A stretch of 50,874 nt of DNA, taken from contig JBFHGJ010000034.1 of the NCBI GenBank assembly GCA_041583135.1, positions 1 to 50,874 of the forward strand, written 5' to 3'. Below, piece by piece: positions 1-7,187 of this stretch (position 1 is its first letter; each line of letters begins with the position of its first letter). A model generated the notes under the pieces. The model did no database searches. It saw only the letters and a list, made by a program, of their open reading frames with translations, and was not told the origin of the DNA. Source of the DNA: JABSOG01 sp041583135. Lineage in GTDB: Bacteria; Pseudomonadota; Gammaproteobacteria; Enterobacterales; Alteromonadaceae. Position numbers and translations under genes: made by a program.

Positions 1-42
1 CTCGCCGAACACGAACACATTCTCGGCTTAATCAAAGTGTAA
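1..42 (+). CDS. C-terminal end of an unidentified protein (partial)
   Basis: Frame 1 is open from the window edge and ends at TAA 40-42, giving a 13-residue tail LAEHEHILGLIKV. The tail looks like a real C-terminus because the following 200 bases are AT-rich and carry regulatory sites instead of coding sequence. Too little is present to name the protein. Confidence 0.45.
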   Translation, partial: LAEHEHILGLIKV

Positions 43-111
43 TTCATTTGCCTGCGTACAAAGCCAATCAGGTTTTGTACGCAGCAAATTCACATTGAAA
101 CCGCATTTTTA

Positions 112-127
112 TGTGAACCGGCTCACA
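112..127. promoter_or_regulatory. Upstream CRP/Vfr-type box
   Basis: TGTGAACCGGCTCACA has the exact TGTGA-N6-TCACA form of a CRP site. Its centre (119.5) lies 51 bp, about five helical turns, upstream of a second perfect box. If transcription of the gene at 256 starts near 212, this site is centred near -92.5, a classical class I position. Binding is inferred from the motif only. Confidence 0.7.
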
Positions 128-162
128 AGTTTGCACAAAACCCGCCCCCGAAAAGACCACTT

Positions 163-178
163 TGTGAGCAGCTTCACA
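163..178. promoter_or_regulatory. Promoter-proximal CRP/Vfr-type box
   Basis: TGTGAGCAGCTTCACA is a second perfect TGTGA-N6-TCACA motif, with flanking T/A bases (TTTGTGA...TCACAAA). A plausible -10 element, TAGTAT at 200-205, puts the start near 212 and this box at about -41.5, the class II activator position. With the box at 112-127 this makes a tandem CRP-dependent promoter for the small exported protein that follows. Confidence 0.72.
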
Positions 179-255
179 AAATAAAAATCGAGTCTGGCTT
201 AGTATTAACTCATCGACAAGATACACAGTTTAATAACCAAGTGGAGAAGTAAAAG

Positions 256-567
256 ATGAGTAAATTCAATTCATTAGTAGCGAAGTCAGTATTGGTATTG
301 TCTCTTTTTGCAGCAGCCGGTGCGCAGGCATCCAACCTTTGTGGTGGCGTATATAACGGCACAGTTGAACGCTTACGAGTACAAGAGCAAGCCAATGGTG
401 AAACCGTCGTCCGGCTTTACACCTATCCCGGCACCAACGCCGAATATGCCGGTTACACCTCAAGCGAGCAATTTGTCAAAGTGTTGCTTGCAGCAAAAAA
501 ATCGCAAACCGAGATCACCGGCTACACCGACGAGCAATGCCGTATTAAGTGGATTGATTTGAAATAA
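256..567 (+). CDS. Small exported hypothetical protein (103 aa)
   Basis: I do not recognise the family. The ATG at 256 follows a good ribosome site (GGAGAAG). The first 25 residues form a Sec signal peptide: basic start, hydrophobic VLVLSLFAAAG, and AQA-S cleavage site. The mature part is about 78 residues with one Cys near its start and one near its end (EQC), which could form a disulfide in the periplasm. It has no membrane segment after the signal. It stands alone behind two perfect CRP boxes, so it is probably strongly controlled by cAMP/carbon state. A hairpin follows the stop. The function is unknown. Confidence 0.8.
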   Translation: MSKFNSLVAKSVLVLSLFAAAGAQASNLCGGVYNGTVERLRVQEQANGETVVRLYTYPGTNAEYAGYTSSEQFVKVLLAAKKSQTEITGYTDEQCRIKWIDLK

Positions 568-577
568 CCGACCCCAT

Positions 578-610
578 GAGTTGGCCGCCCAATATACGAG
601 GCGGCCACTC
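578..610. terminator. Hairpin between convergent genes
   Basis: GAGTTGGCCGCC (578-589) pairs with GGCGGCCACTC (600-610) with one bulged T and a 10-nt loop. The following bases are CCTTTAG on the plus strand. It lies between the plus gene ending at 567 and the minus gene ending at 614, so it could end transcription of either. The T-run is weak. Confidence 0.55.
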
Positions 611-613
611 CCT

Positions 614-1663
614 TTAGTTGACCGATAACGATTGTAGTAAATGTAGCTGATACAGTTCAAAGCTGATTTGATAACGACTTTTAATGGTGGGTAACTGATC
701 GTAACTGAAGTTCCGCGTCAAATGCACAAATGGGCTTTCTATCGGCAATGTCGCTAGCGTCTGGTCAAGCTCATGTCGCTGCTGCCACTGATGAAACGCA
801 GTGTTTCGAGTATGGCACTGGGCGCAGGTAATGGCTTCAAGCTCAGACTGCCTCACTGTCATGTTGGTAACGTCTACCATTTGATTGTCACGGCTAATAT
901 AAGAAACAATGCCGAGATTGACCGGCTCACCCGATACTTGCGGCACCGAAATATCTTTAAAACGCGGCTGTTTTCCTTTTTCAAGTGCCAATTCATACCA
1001 AACCCAATCGTCGCTATTACGGCTTTTGTGCGCCGCACAAGCGTAACGGATACCATCGAGTTTTGAGCGTTGTAGCCAGTGCTCGGTAAATTTAAGGGCG
1101 GTATCTGCACGACCATCGAGTTTATTGATATCCTTGATAAACGCCTGTTCATCGGTCTTTTCAATGCGATAAACCAATACCACATCAATACCGAAGCCCA
1201 TATCGTAGTCAACCTCATCACCCTCGCTGCTGCCCATATCATAGACCAGTCGTAAGGTTGGCTCCTTTTCGTTTAATCTTGGTGCTACCGCTATCAGCTC
1301 AAATGTCGAAGCTGCGACCTTTTGTAAGATGTCCTCAGGAGAACCACCAAAAGGATTGTTCGGCTGTTTGCCCTTTTCATAGAGCTTACTCACAAGGCTT
1401 TGCTGAGCATACTCTTTAGACACTCTCAACCCTTGGGCAATCCAACAAGATTCACCGCTAAAACGCTTAAAGTCATCGCTGTTAATAGCAACATGACTTT
1501 GCTCAAGCACCTTATCGATAGGCAGCGCCGGTCTCAGTTCACCGACATGTACTATGGTGACTTTTTGATTGATCTGAGCAGTTGTTTCTCGCGTGTTTAG
1601 GCTCGCCATTGCAGCGCTGCTTGATGCGAGTATAAGTGCGAACGCCATTAACCGCTTATTCAT
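614..1663 (-). CDS. Exported protein with one CxxCH haem-type motif (349 aa)
   Basis: The protein has an N-terminal signal peptide (MNKRLMAFALILASSSAAMA) and a single CAQCH motif near residue 280, the signature of covalent c-type haem attachment in the periplasm. I do not recognise the rest, and no other cytochrome domain is visible, so the CxxCH may alternatively be a chance or metal-binding motif. Its start overlaps the stop of the upstream gene by four bases (ATGA type), so the two are translationally coupled and probably act together in the envelope. It may be a c-type cytochrome or an oxidoreductase-like protein; a substrate cannot be assigned. Confidence 0.75.
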   Translation of the reverse strand: MNKRLMAFALILASSSAAMASLNTRETTAQINQKVTIVHVGELRPALPIDKVLEQSHVAINSDDFKRFSGESCWIAQGLRVSKEYAQQSLVSKLYEKGKQPNNPFGGSPEDILQKVAASTFELIAVAPRLNEKEPTLRLVYDMGSSEGDEVDYDMGFGIDVVLVYRIEKTDEQAFIKDINKLDGRADTALKFTEHWLQRSKLDGIRYACAAHKSRNSDDWVWYELALEKGKQPRFKDISVPQVSGEPVNLGIVSYISRDNQMVDVTNMTVRQSELEAITCAQCHTRNTAFHQWQQRHELDQTLATLPIESPFVHLTRNFSYDQLPTIKSRYQISFELYQLHLLQSLSVN

Positions 1664-3222
1664 AGTGTTTCTCCCTTATTCTTAATTGCAAACTGCGCCA
1701 TATGACCACTGAGTAAACCATCAACATTTTCCGGCCAAAGCACGATGGCCTTACCGTCAATAATAAAAGTAGAGGCCTTCATACCGACAATTTTTTGCGG
1801 TGGAGGTGCGAACTTAAGGGAGGTCTCACCGACTTTACTACCAATGTCACGGTTGATGTGAATCACCTCACTCCATAACTGCTTATTGGCATCATAAACT
1901 TTGGCAAGCAGCTGCTCTTTATCATCGTGTAATTGCACCCAGGTAGCGAGAATATTGCCATTGTCATCAACCCTCACCTCGCGAAAACCAACACGCTCCT
2001 TGGTTTCATATATGACCTCGCCTTGCTGCCAATTCTGTTGTGTCGCGTCACGCTTAGCCAAAACCAATTTTGAATGATAGCCTTGCTTTTGGATCCACAA
2101 AGTTGCAACCCAATTGGCACTGCCGTTAAGTGACTCCCAACCGTCGGAAAATTCATAGTGGCTGAATTGATAGAGCGCTTCTTTCTTATCAGCAGCGACC
2201 ACGCTGCCGACATCAACGCTCGCACCTTGGGTATCAAGTAGATTCGACCACAGCGTATTGTAGTTTGTTTGCTGGTTGTATTGCTTCCACACGACATTAA
2301 AGTGATTGTCGGCAGCGGAATAATAAACGATTGGCGCAACGGCCAGCCCTTTCACATCGGCAATATGTGCGGCGCCACGCCAAGGCTGGCCTGCGGGCTT
2401 CACATTGTAGTAAACGGTATCATCGCCCAAGGTCAAAGTGTCTAATGCATACCAAGAGACTAAAATATCACCGTGATCGGAAACATGCATCGACGCCGAC
2501 AATGAATCTGACCGCCCAGCATCAATGAGCTTAGCTTGGCCCCAGCCGTTTGCAGGGTCATACTCACGGTAAAATACACGGTCAACCCAGCCATCCCATT
2601 GCACCCAAGTGGCAACAAAGCCACCTGTGGCCGTATTGTAGGCGATGTCTGCATCATAGCTGTCACCGCTGACACGGTTAAGACAGACAACTTCTCCCCA
2701 ACCTGTTGCTCGATTATAAGGGCGAGCATATACCAAATTATCAGGATAGGCCGGGCCTTCATGGTTGGTATCACGGGTATTGTATATCTGTTGTCCGCAA
2801 TTTAACCCGCCGTCAATCCAAATCGCCATGCTGTTGTTTTCATCGCCATTGGCCACTTTGGCATAATAGGCATGAGAGGTCGCTTGGTCTGAAGAAAATT
2901 GCTCGACATCATTAAGGTGTGCACTTGCAGCTTGATAGGTACGGGTATTACCACGCCAACCTTGTCGTGTCCGTTCGACCCAGCTAAAACGCAATAGACC
3001 ATCGTTGATTTCTCGAATATCAATATGACCAACACTGTTTTGTGTATCGGCAAAGTTGCTGATGCTCACATCGGTTAATTTTGCATATTGTTTTGGAGGG
3101 GGTTCACTGACCACAGGCTTTGGTGCAACATCAGGCGTTTGATCATTGAACAGTGTCATCGCAAGGCCACTGACCCCTAATATCACCACGATAGAAATAA
3201 AGCTTCGACTATTTATAGGCAT
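1660..3222 (-). CDS. Exported beta-rich, probably beta-propeller protein (520 aa)
   Basis: The N-terminus has one hydrophobic segment (FISIVVILGVSGLAMTLF), so the protein is either secreted or anchored as a type II membrane protein. The body is full of regularly spaced strands of the form V-A-T-W-x-Q and I-L-A-T-W-V-Q-L (about every 50 residues), which is typical of a beta-propeller built from WD/BNR-like blades. No enzyme motif is visible. It is the first gene of a two-gene operon with the CxxCH protein at 614-1663. It may be a binding or scaffold protein; the function is unknown. Confidence 0.75.
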   Translation of the reverse strand: MPINSRSFISIVVILGVSGLAMTLFNDQTPDVAPKPVVSEPPPKQYAKLTDVSISNFADTQNSVGHIDIREINDGLLRFSWVERTRQGWRGNTRTYQAASAHLNDVEQFSSDQATSHAYYAKVANGDENNSMAIWIDGGLNCGQQIYNTRDTNHEGPAYPDNLVYARPYNRATGWGEVVCLNRVSGDSYDADIAYNTATGGFVATWVQWDGWVDRVFYREYDPANGWGQAKLIDAGRSDSLSASMHVSDHGDILVSWYALDTLTLGDDTVYYNVKPAGQPWRGAAHIADVKGLAVAPIVYYSAADNHFNVVWKQYNQQTNYNTLWSNLLDTQGASVDVGSVVAADKKEALYQFSHYEFSDGWESLNGSANWVATLWIQKQGYHSKLVLAKRDATQQNWQQGEVIYETKERVGFREVRVDDNGNILATWVQLHDDKEQLLAKVYDANKQLWSEVIHINRDIGSKVGETSLKFAPPPQKIVGMKASTFIIDGKAIVLWPENVDGLLSGHMAQFAIKNKGETL

Positions 3223-3420
3223 ATCTATTCCTTGAGAAACAAAAGTTGCAATTAGATTGCCGACTTGACCCTTGGCAACCGTAACAGTAGTCCTACAAAC
3301 TTAGTGGATTTTAGGCCCAATGTCGATAAGCATCCGTAGTTCTGTGCACTTAACATCGCAGGAAATTAACGCCATAACAAAGTCGTAGACAGATTCAACG
3401 ATAAAATAGCACTAGAAAAT

Positions 3421-3452
3421 GAAAAAAAGGGAAAGGGGAAAAGGGAAAAAGA
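3421..3452 (+). other. 32-bp homopurine run
   Basis: Positions 3421-3452 contain only A and G on the plus strand, so the minus transcript leaving tRNA-Leu copy 1 would read into a pyrimidine-only tract. No clear hairpin terminator was seen after that tRNA. The tract could affect termination or form unusual DNA structure; no function is proven. The rest of 3223-3472 holds no gene I can support. Confidence 0.5.
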
Positions 3453-3472
3453 CGACTTGATAGAAATAAAGG

Positions 3473-3557
3473 TGGTACCAGAGGGCGGACTTGAACCGCC
3501 ACGCCCGAAGGCAACGGATTTTGAATCCGTCGTGTATACCAATTTCACCACTCTGGC
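3473..3557 (-). tRNA. tRNA-Leu(CAA), copy 1
   Basis: The minus strand gives an 85-nt tRNA with encoded CCA. The acceptor GCCAGAG pairs with CTCTGGT (one G-U pair). The anticodon arm is ACGGA-TTCAAAA-TCCGT with anticodon CAA, which reads UUG. There is a class II variable arm and a T arm with GGTTCAAGTCC. It is identical to copy 2 at 3771-3855. Between the copies lie a terminator, a repeat element and a tRNA-like pseudocopy. Confidence 0.95.
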
Positions 3558-3575
3558 ACTGCATTTGTGTTTTTT

Positions 3576-3639
3576 CCAGAAGGCAACGGATTTTGAATCT
3601 CTAATCCGGCATTGGGTATACCAATTTCACCACTCTGGC
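3576..3639 (-). pseudogene. tRNA-Leu-like pseudocopy 1, lacking the T arm
   Basis: The minus strand repeats the first 24 bases of tRNA-Leu(CAA) (GCCAGAGTGGTG...), then diverges, then rejoins the tRNA at ATTCAAAATCCGTTGCCTTC and stops at CTTCTGG. The anticodon stem is shifted (CGGAT/ATCCG) with a 12-nt loop, and the variable/T-arm region is missing. A 5-bp acceptor-like pairing (CCAGA/TCTGG) is still possible. It is probably non-functional, but an identical architecture exists at 3874-3937 with one base changed. Confidence 0.75.
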
Positions 3640-3654
3640 ATTTAATTCTATTTT

Positions 3655-3720
3655 GTATGTCCTTATACATCGCTGGCAAATGTTCCTGACAATGCCAGCA
3701 TACCGTATGTCCTTATACAT
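3655..3720 (-). repeat. Terminator-abutting repeat element, copy 1 (DR-hairpin-DR)
   Basis: Two identical 16-bp direct repeats GTATGTCCTTATACAT (3655-3670, 3705-3720) lie exactly 50 bp apart. Between them is a perfect 7-bp hairpin GCTGGCA/TGCCAGC with a 14-nt loop AATGTTCCTGACAA. Each direct repeat can itself fold as GTATG-TCCT-TATAC. The same plan, with different but compensating bases, occurs at 29172-29237. On the minus strand it begins directly after the T-run of the terminator at 3721-3742, and all three loops then show AGGA or GGAAC. Confidence 0.75.
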
Positions 3721-3742
3721 AAAAACCGACTTGAGTCGGTTT
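3721..3742 (-). terminator. Intrinsic terminator after tRNA-Leu copy 2
   Basis: On the minus strand AAACCGACT and AGTCGGTTT form a compact hairpin followed by TTTTT. It lies about 30 bases downstream of the CCA end of tRNA-Leu copy 2 and directly abuts the repeat element. Confidence 0.8.
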
Positions 3743-3770
3743 GTAAATCTTCAATCTTGCTGAAAGAAGA

Positions 3771-3855
3771 TGGTACCAGAGGGCGGACTTGAACCGCCAC
3801 GCCCGAAGGCAACGGATTTTGAATCCGTCGTGTATACCAATTTCACCACTCTGGC
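3771..3855 (-). tRNA. tRNA-Leu(CAA), copy 2
   Basis: This copy is identical over all 85 bases to copy 1, with anticodon CAA, a long variable arm and encoded CCA. It is the promoter-proximal real tRNA in the minus-strand array; a tRNA-like pseudocopy precedes it (3874-3937) and a strong terminator follows it. The 167-bp block 3771-3937 matches 3473-3639 with only two differences, showing a recent duplication. Confidence 0.95.
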
Positions 3856-3873
3856 ACTGCATTTGTGTTCTTT

Positions 3874-3937
3874 CCAGAAGGCAACGGATTTTGAATCTCT
3901 AATCCGACATTGGGTATACCAATTTCACCACTCTGGC
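3874..3937 (-). pseudogene. tRNA-Leu-like pseudocopy 2, lacking the T arm
   Basis: This copy differs by one base from the pseudocopy at 3576-3639. It starts as a normal tRNA-Leu, carries an expanded anticodon loop, and ends at CTTCTGG without a T arm. It is the first tRNA-like unit after the promoter at 4032-4059, so RNase P/Z or decay enzymes must deal with it in the precursor transcript. Confidence 0.75.
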
Positions 3938-3976
3938 ACTGCATTTTTTTACTGCATTTGTTTACTGCATTTGTTT
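3938..3976. repeat. Three 13-bp tandem units in the tRNA leader
   Basis: ACTGCATTTTTTT (3938-3950) is followed by ACTGCATTTGTTT twice (3951-3963, 3964-3976). Closely related ACTGCATTTGTGTT also sits directly 5' of each real tRNA-Leu on the minus strand (from 3558 and 3856). The unit appears to be a leader sequence spread by the same duplications. Confidence 0.7.
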
Positions 3977-4031
3977 ACTGAAATAAACATCTATTCAGTT
4001 TAAAACACATCCCCCGTAGGAGATAGAGCGC

Positions 4032-4059
4032 ATTATATAACGCAGAATTTCACTGGCAA
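4032..4059 (-). promoter_or_regulatory. Promoter of the tRNA-Leu array
   Basis: On the minus strand TTGCCA (4059-4054) and TATAAT (4037-4032) are separated by 16 bp and followed by GCGC, the GC-rich discriminator typical of stringently controlled stable-RNA promoters. Confidence 0.75.
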
Positions 4060-4165
4060 GCATTTTTTTTAATAAAAATGTCAAATGCCCATTGTTTAAG
4101 CGGATATTGTCACATAAGACGCTAAACGCGACAAAACCCCCACGGCTATCGGCGATGATAGCGGG

Positions 4166-4193
4166 TGCGGTAAAAATATATATTTGCTAGAAT
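4166..4193 (+). promoter_or_regulatory. Candidate promoter of the RDD gene
   Basis: TGCGGT (4166-4171), a 16-bp spacer and TAGAAT (4188-4193) within TTTGCTAGAATGCCC give an extended -10 (TGC-TAGAAT). The same TGCTAGAAT core recurs before priA (29714-29721) and rpe (minus strand, 13874-13866), so it looks like a house -10 style of this genome. Confidence 0.55.
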
Positions 4194-4225
4194 GCCCGCG
4201 ACTTTTTTAGTAACGAGTTTAATTT

Positions 4226-4714
4226 ATGTCGCAGCAACAATTCCCACCCGCAAGCTTTATCCGACGCATGGCTTCATGGGTTTATGATTTTTTGACCGGA
4301 GTCGCCATCGTCATGCTGAGCACAGTGGTCTTTATCATTATCGTTAACAGCTTAAATAGCCTAGGTGTCATTGATATGTCTGGCTATGAAGATACTGCGG
4401 CTTACCTGCAAAGCAACAGAGTGTTTCAACTGTATTTGCTGCTGTGTCTGACTGGCTTTTTCAGCTACTTTTGGGTGCGAGGCGGGCAAACCATCGGTAT
4501 GCGGGCTTGGCGTCTTAGGGTATTAAACCAACAAGGTGAAACCATCAACCTGCAACAAGCCCTAATTCGCTTTTTTGCCTCTTTGGCCGGTCTTGGTAAC
4601 CTCTGGGTATTGGTGGACTTCAAAAACCGCCAGTCACTGCAAGACCATATTGCAAAAACTCGCACCGTCTTCTTAACCAAAGAAGCCAATCGCCAAGTTT
4701 ACCGCGAACTATAA
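4226..4714 (+). CDS. RDD-family inner-membrane protein (162 aa)
   Basis: Near the N-terminus the protein has the F-I-R-R-M-x-S-W-V-Y-D pattern of RDD proteins (Arg plus Asp in the first helix). Hydrophobic helices lie at about 22-45 and 67-85 and a weaker one at about 115-130, with the G-Q-T-I-G-M-R-x-W-x-L-R-V motif between them. The length fits single-domain family members. Related proteins have been linked to ion or small-molecule transport, but no substrate can be read here. It converges with lptG, with one base between the stops. This is the conserved neighbour of lptFG and pepA in many Alteromonadales. Confidence 0.85.
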   Translation: MSQQQFPPASFIRRMASWVYDFLTGVAIVMLSTVVFIIIVNSLNSLGVIDMSGYEDTAAYLQSNRVFQLYLLLCLTGFFSYFWVRGGQTIGMRAWRLRVLNQQGETINLQQALIRFFASLAGLGNLWVLVDFKNRQSLQDHIAKTRTVFLTKEANRQVYREL

Positions 4715-4715
4715 G

Positions 4716-5786
4716 TCAGCCACGCTGGCGAATAAAGTGCATGGACACGGCAAAAAACAGGACACTCGGCACGATGGCGCCAAGAATTGGCGGCAACTGG
4801 TAGACGAGGCTGACAGGGCCGAATATTTGGTTAGTCATGTAAAACGCAAACCCGGTGACAATGCCAAGCAATATCCTGGCGCCCATGGTGACGCTTCTCA
4901 ATGGCCCAAAGATAAACGACAGTGCCATAAACAGCATGACGGCTATCGTTAAAGGGGCGAAAATTTTGCGCCAAAAGGCAAGTTCATAGCGGCCGCCATC
5001 TTGCTTGTTGGCTTTAAGGTAATCGAGATAATCAACCAAATCATTAATCGCCAGATATTCCGGCCTTTTGATGGTGACCACCCCAAGCTTATCCGGTGTC
5101 AACGAGGAGTCCCACTGCATTTCGGCCTGTTCACTTTTAATGATGCGCTCTGGCGTCATCACAAGCCGGGTCACATCAGAGAGCAGCCAATTATCGCGCT
5201 GATAAATGCCGCTGGCCGCATTGGTGATACTGGTGAGCACCAGCTGTTCGTCAAAGGTATAAACGCTAATGGTATTGAGCCGACCGGTATCCTCAACCAC
5301 GCCAATGTTGACAAAACTGGTGCCATCTTTTGCCCACACCCCTTGCTGAGCCGAAATAAGGCTACCACCAGATATCGCTTGGGCTCTTATCTCACGGGCT
5401 TGCTTTTGCGACGCAGGAGCAACCCACTCACCGATGATCATCACAGCCACAATCATCAACAACGCCGTCTTCATCACGGAAGTGACGATATTAAACCTCG
5501 ACAGGCCCGCAGCTTGCATAACCACCAGCTCCGAACTGCTGGCCAATGACCCCAGCCCGGTAAGACCGCCGATCAGCGCCGCCATTGGGAAGAACACTTC
5601 GATATCGGTCGGCATACTGTAAAGGGTGAAAAGTGCCGCATGAAGCGCATCATAATCGCCCTTGCCAACCGACTTCAACTGCTCGATAAAGCGAAACAGG
5701 CCACTGATACAAGATAGAACAAACAAACTCAGCAACGTCGCCGAGAGCACGGTTTTACCAATGTAAATGTCAATAATGCGGTTCAT
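4716..5786 (-). CDS. lptG: LPS export ABC transporter permease LptG
   Basis: LptG pairs with LptF and the LptB ATPase to pull lipopolysaccharide out of the inner membrane toward the LptC-LptA-LptD bridge. The protein has the expected YjgP/YjgQ plan: two or three helices in the first 110 residues, a large periplasmic beta-jellyroll (about 130-260), and three C-terminal helices. I chose the start MNRIIDIYIGKTV at 5786, which overlaps the lptF stop as TGATG, over the upstream in-frame ATG at 5807. The overlap implies translational coupling. The length, 356 residues, is normal. Confidence 0.93.
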   Translation of the reverse strand: MNRIIDIYIGKTVLSATLLSLFVLSCISGLFRFIEQLKSVGKGDYDALHAALFTLYSMPTDIEVFFPMAALIGGLTGLGSLASSSELVVMQAAGLSRFNIVTSVMKTALLMIVAVMIIGEWVAPASQKQAREIRAQAISGGSLISAQQGVWAKDGTSFVNIGVVEDTGRLNTISVYTFDEQLVLTSITNAASGIYQRDNWLLSDVTRLVMTPERIIKSEQAEMQWDSSLTPDKLGVVTIKRPEYLAINDLVDYLDYLKANKQDGGRYELAFWRKIFAPLTIAVMLFMALSFIFGPLRSVTMGARILLGIVTGFAFYMTNQIFGPVSLVYQLPPILGAIVPSVLFFAVSMHFIRQRG

Positions 5787-6904
5787 CAGTGCTTGATCCC
5801 GAGCCAAGTTTGCCTAAAGCGGCCACCTATGGGCCTGCCTTTGAGTATCAAAAATGCGCCGACAAACAGCGCCGTTAAGTGCACCCACCAAAGCCCGATA
5901 GATGAAGGGATCTTGCCATCGTCAATCGCCGACTTACCAATGATCAACAACACAAAGTAACTTAAGTAGATACCAAGGGCCGGTAGCATTTTGGCAAATT
6001 TACCTTGCCGCGGCTTGACCGCACTCATCGGCACGGCGATGAAGGTCAGCAGTAATACCGCCACAGGAATAGCAATGCGCCAGTGCAGTTCAGCTGCGGC
6101 ATCATGATGGTCGTCGCCTATCAGCGCCATCGTCGGATAAGCGCTGAGTTTGCGCCTTTTGCGTTCAACTTCCTGTTCAGTGATTTGAATTTCATACTGA
6201 CCGAACTCGACAATCTCATAAGCAGGCTGATCGACCTGCCCTTCGTAACGCCGACCGGCGCTAAGCACCAACTTTTGTGCCCCACCGGCTTCTTCTTTAA
6301 CCGTACCGGAGTGGGCGTAAACGATAGTTGCTTCGAGTTTATCGGGGTTCTGTTCTTCACGACTGGGCATTTGTGCCACAAATACTTTTTGCAATTGGGT
6401 ATTGTCGGAGTTGATGCCCTCGACAAATATCACCGATTTTCCGTTGCCGGTCTCTTGAAAGCGCCCGGCGATTATCGATGACAACCCCGATTTGGCCTCG
6501 GCCTGCTCAGTCACCTGATATTCGTATTCTGCAGCCATTGGAGAAAAGTACAGGGTAACGAAAGCGGTTAAAATGGCCATGATAGTGGTAAAAATCAGGG
6601 TTATTCGTGTGACATACCACTCACTGACCCCGCAAGCGTGAAATATGGTCATTTCACTGTCGGCATAGAGCCGCCCATAGGCCAATAAAATCCCCAAAAA
6701 CACACTCAACGGCAAGATCAACCCAGTCAACTGCGGTAAATTCAATAAAATCACCGAAGCGACGACCTGGCTAGGAATATTGCCCTCAGAGGCGTCCGCC
6801 AAAACTCGGACAAACTTCTGCGAGGTAAAGATAGTCATCAATACCAAAAATATGGAGAGTTGAGATTTAAAGACTTCAGAAATCAAATAACGAAAAACGA
6901 GCAC
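5786..6904 (-). CDS. lptF: LPS export ABC transporter permease LptF
   Basis: LptF is the partner permease of LptG in the LptB2FG transporter. The sequence begins MLVFRYLISEVFKSQLSIFLV, a typical LptF start, with N-terminal helices, a periplasmic domain (about 130-255) and C-terminal helices around 270-350. Length 372 is normal. It is the first gene of the lptFG operon and divergent from pepA, as in E. coli and many relatives. The 283-bp divergent spacer contains long inverted repeats (see 7000-7154). Confidence 0.93.
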   Translation of the reverse strand: MLVFRYLISEVFKSQLSIFLVLMTIFTSQKFVRVLADASEGNIPSQVVASVILLNLPQLTGLILPLSVFLGILLAYGRLYADSEMTIFHACGVSEWYVTRITLIFTTIMAILTAFVTLYFSPMAAEYEYQVTEQAEAKSGLSSIIAGRFQETGNGKSVIFVEGINSDNTQLQKVFVAQMPSREEQNPDKLEATIVYAHSGTVKEEAGGAQKLVLSAGRRYEGQVDQPAYEIVEFGQYEIQITEQEVERKRRKLSAYPTMALIGDDHHDAAAELHWRIAIPVAVLLLTFIAVPMSAVKPRQGKFAKMLPALGIYLSYFVLLIIGKSAIDDGKIPSSIGLWWVHLTALFVGAFLILKGRPIGGRFRQTWLGIKH

Positions 6905-6999
6905 GTTAAATCCTTATAAACTTGTCTTTTCGCTGGAAAACGAGGAAATTTTGAGTAAACTGTTTGTTTTTGACATTATTTACAAAAATAAGCGTTATT

Positions 7000-7154
7000 T
7001 TGGGCAATCTGCCTGCTTTACCGGATAATATGAACTAGACTTTAAATTATTTGTCTTAGCAGTGCTCAACACCGAGTTACTCGGCGCTAGACCTAGTGTA
7101 ACGCAACGGTAGCCTATCTACCAAGATAATTTATCCGGCAAATGCCGGTAAAGC
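7000..7154. promoter_or_regulatory. lptF-pepA intergenic region: candidate pepA promoter and inverted repeat
   Basis: For pepA, TTGGGC (7000-7005), an 18-bp spacer and GATAAT (7024-7029) form a plausible promoter. GCTTTACCGG (7015-7024) recurs inverted as CCGGTAAAGC (7145-7154), and CCGGATAA (7021-7028) recurs inverted as TTATCCGG (7131-7138). The leader RNA could therefore close a long stem just before the pepA ribosome site (AGGAGA, about 7178). A leader-structure control is possible but unproven. Confidence 0.45.
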
Positions 7155-7187
7155 GAAACTTACAGGGTTTTATATTTAGGAGAACCT

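Noticed and set aside
3457..4003. Two plus-strand frames reading GGLEPPRPKATDFESVV and similar
   Set aside because: They are antisense translations of tRNA-Leu and its pseudocopies, a well-known false protein.
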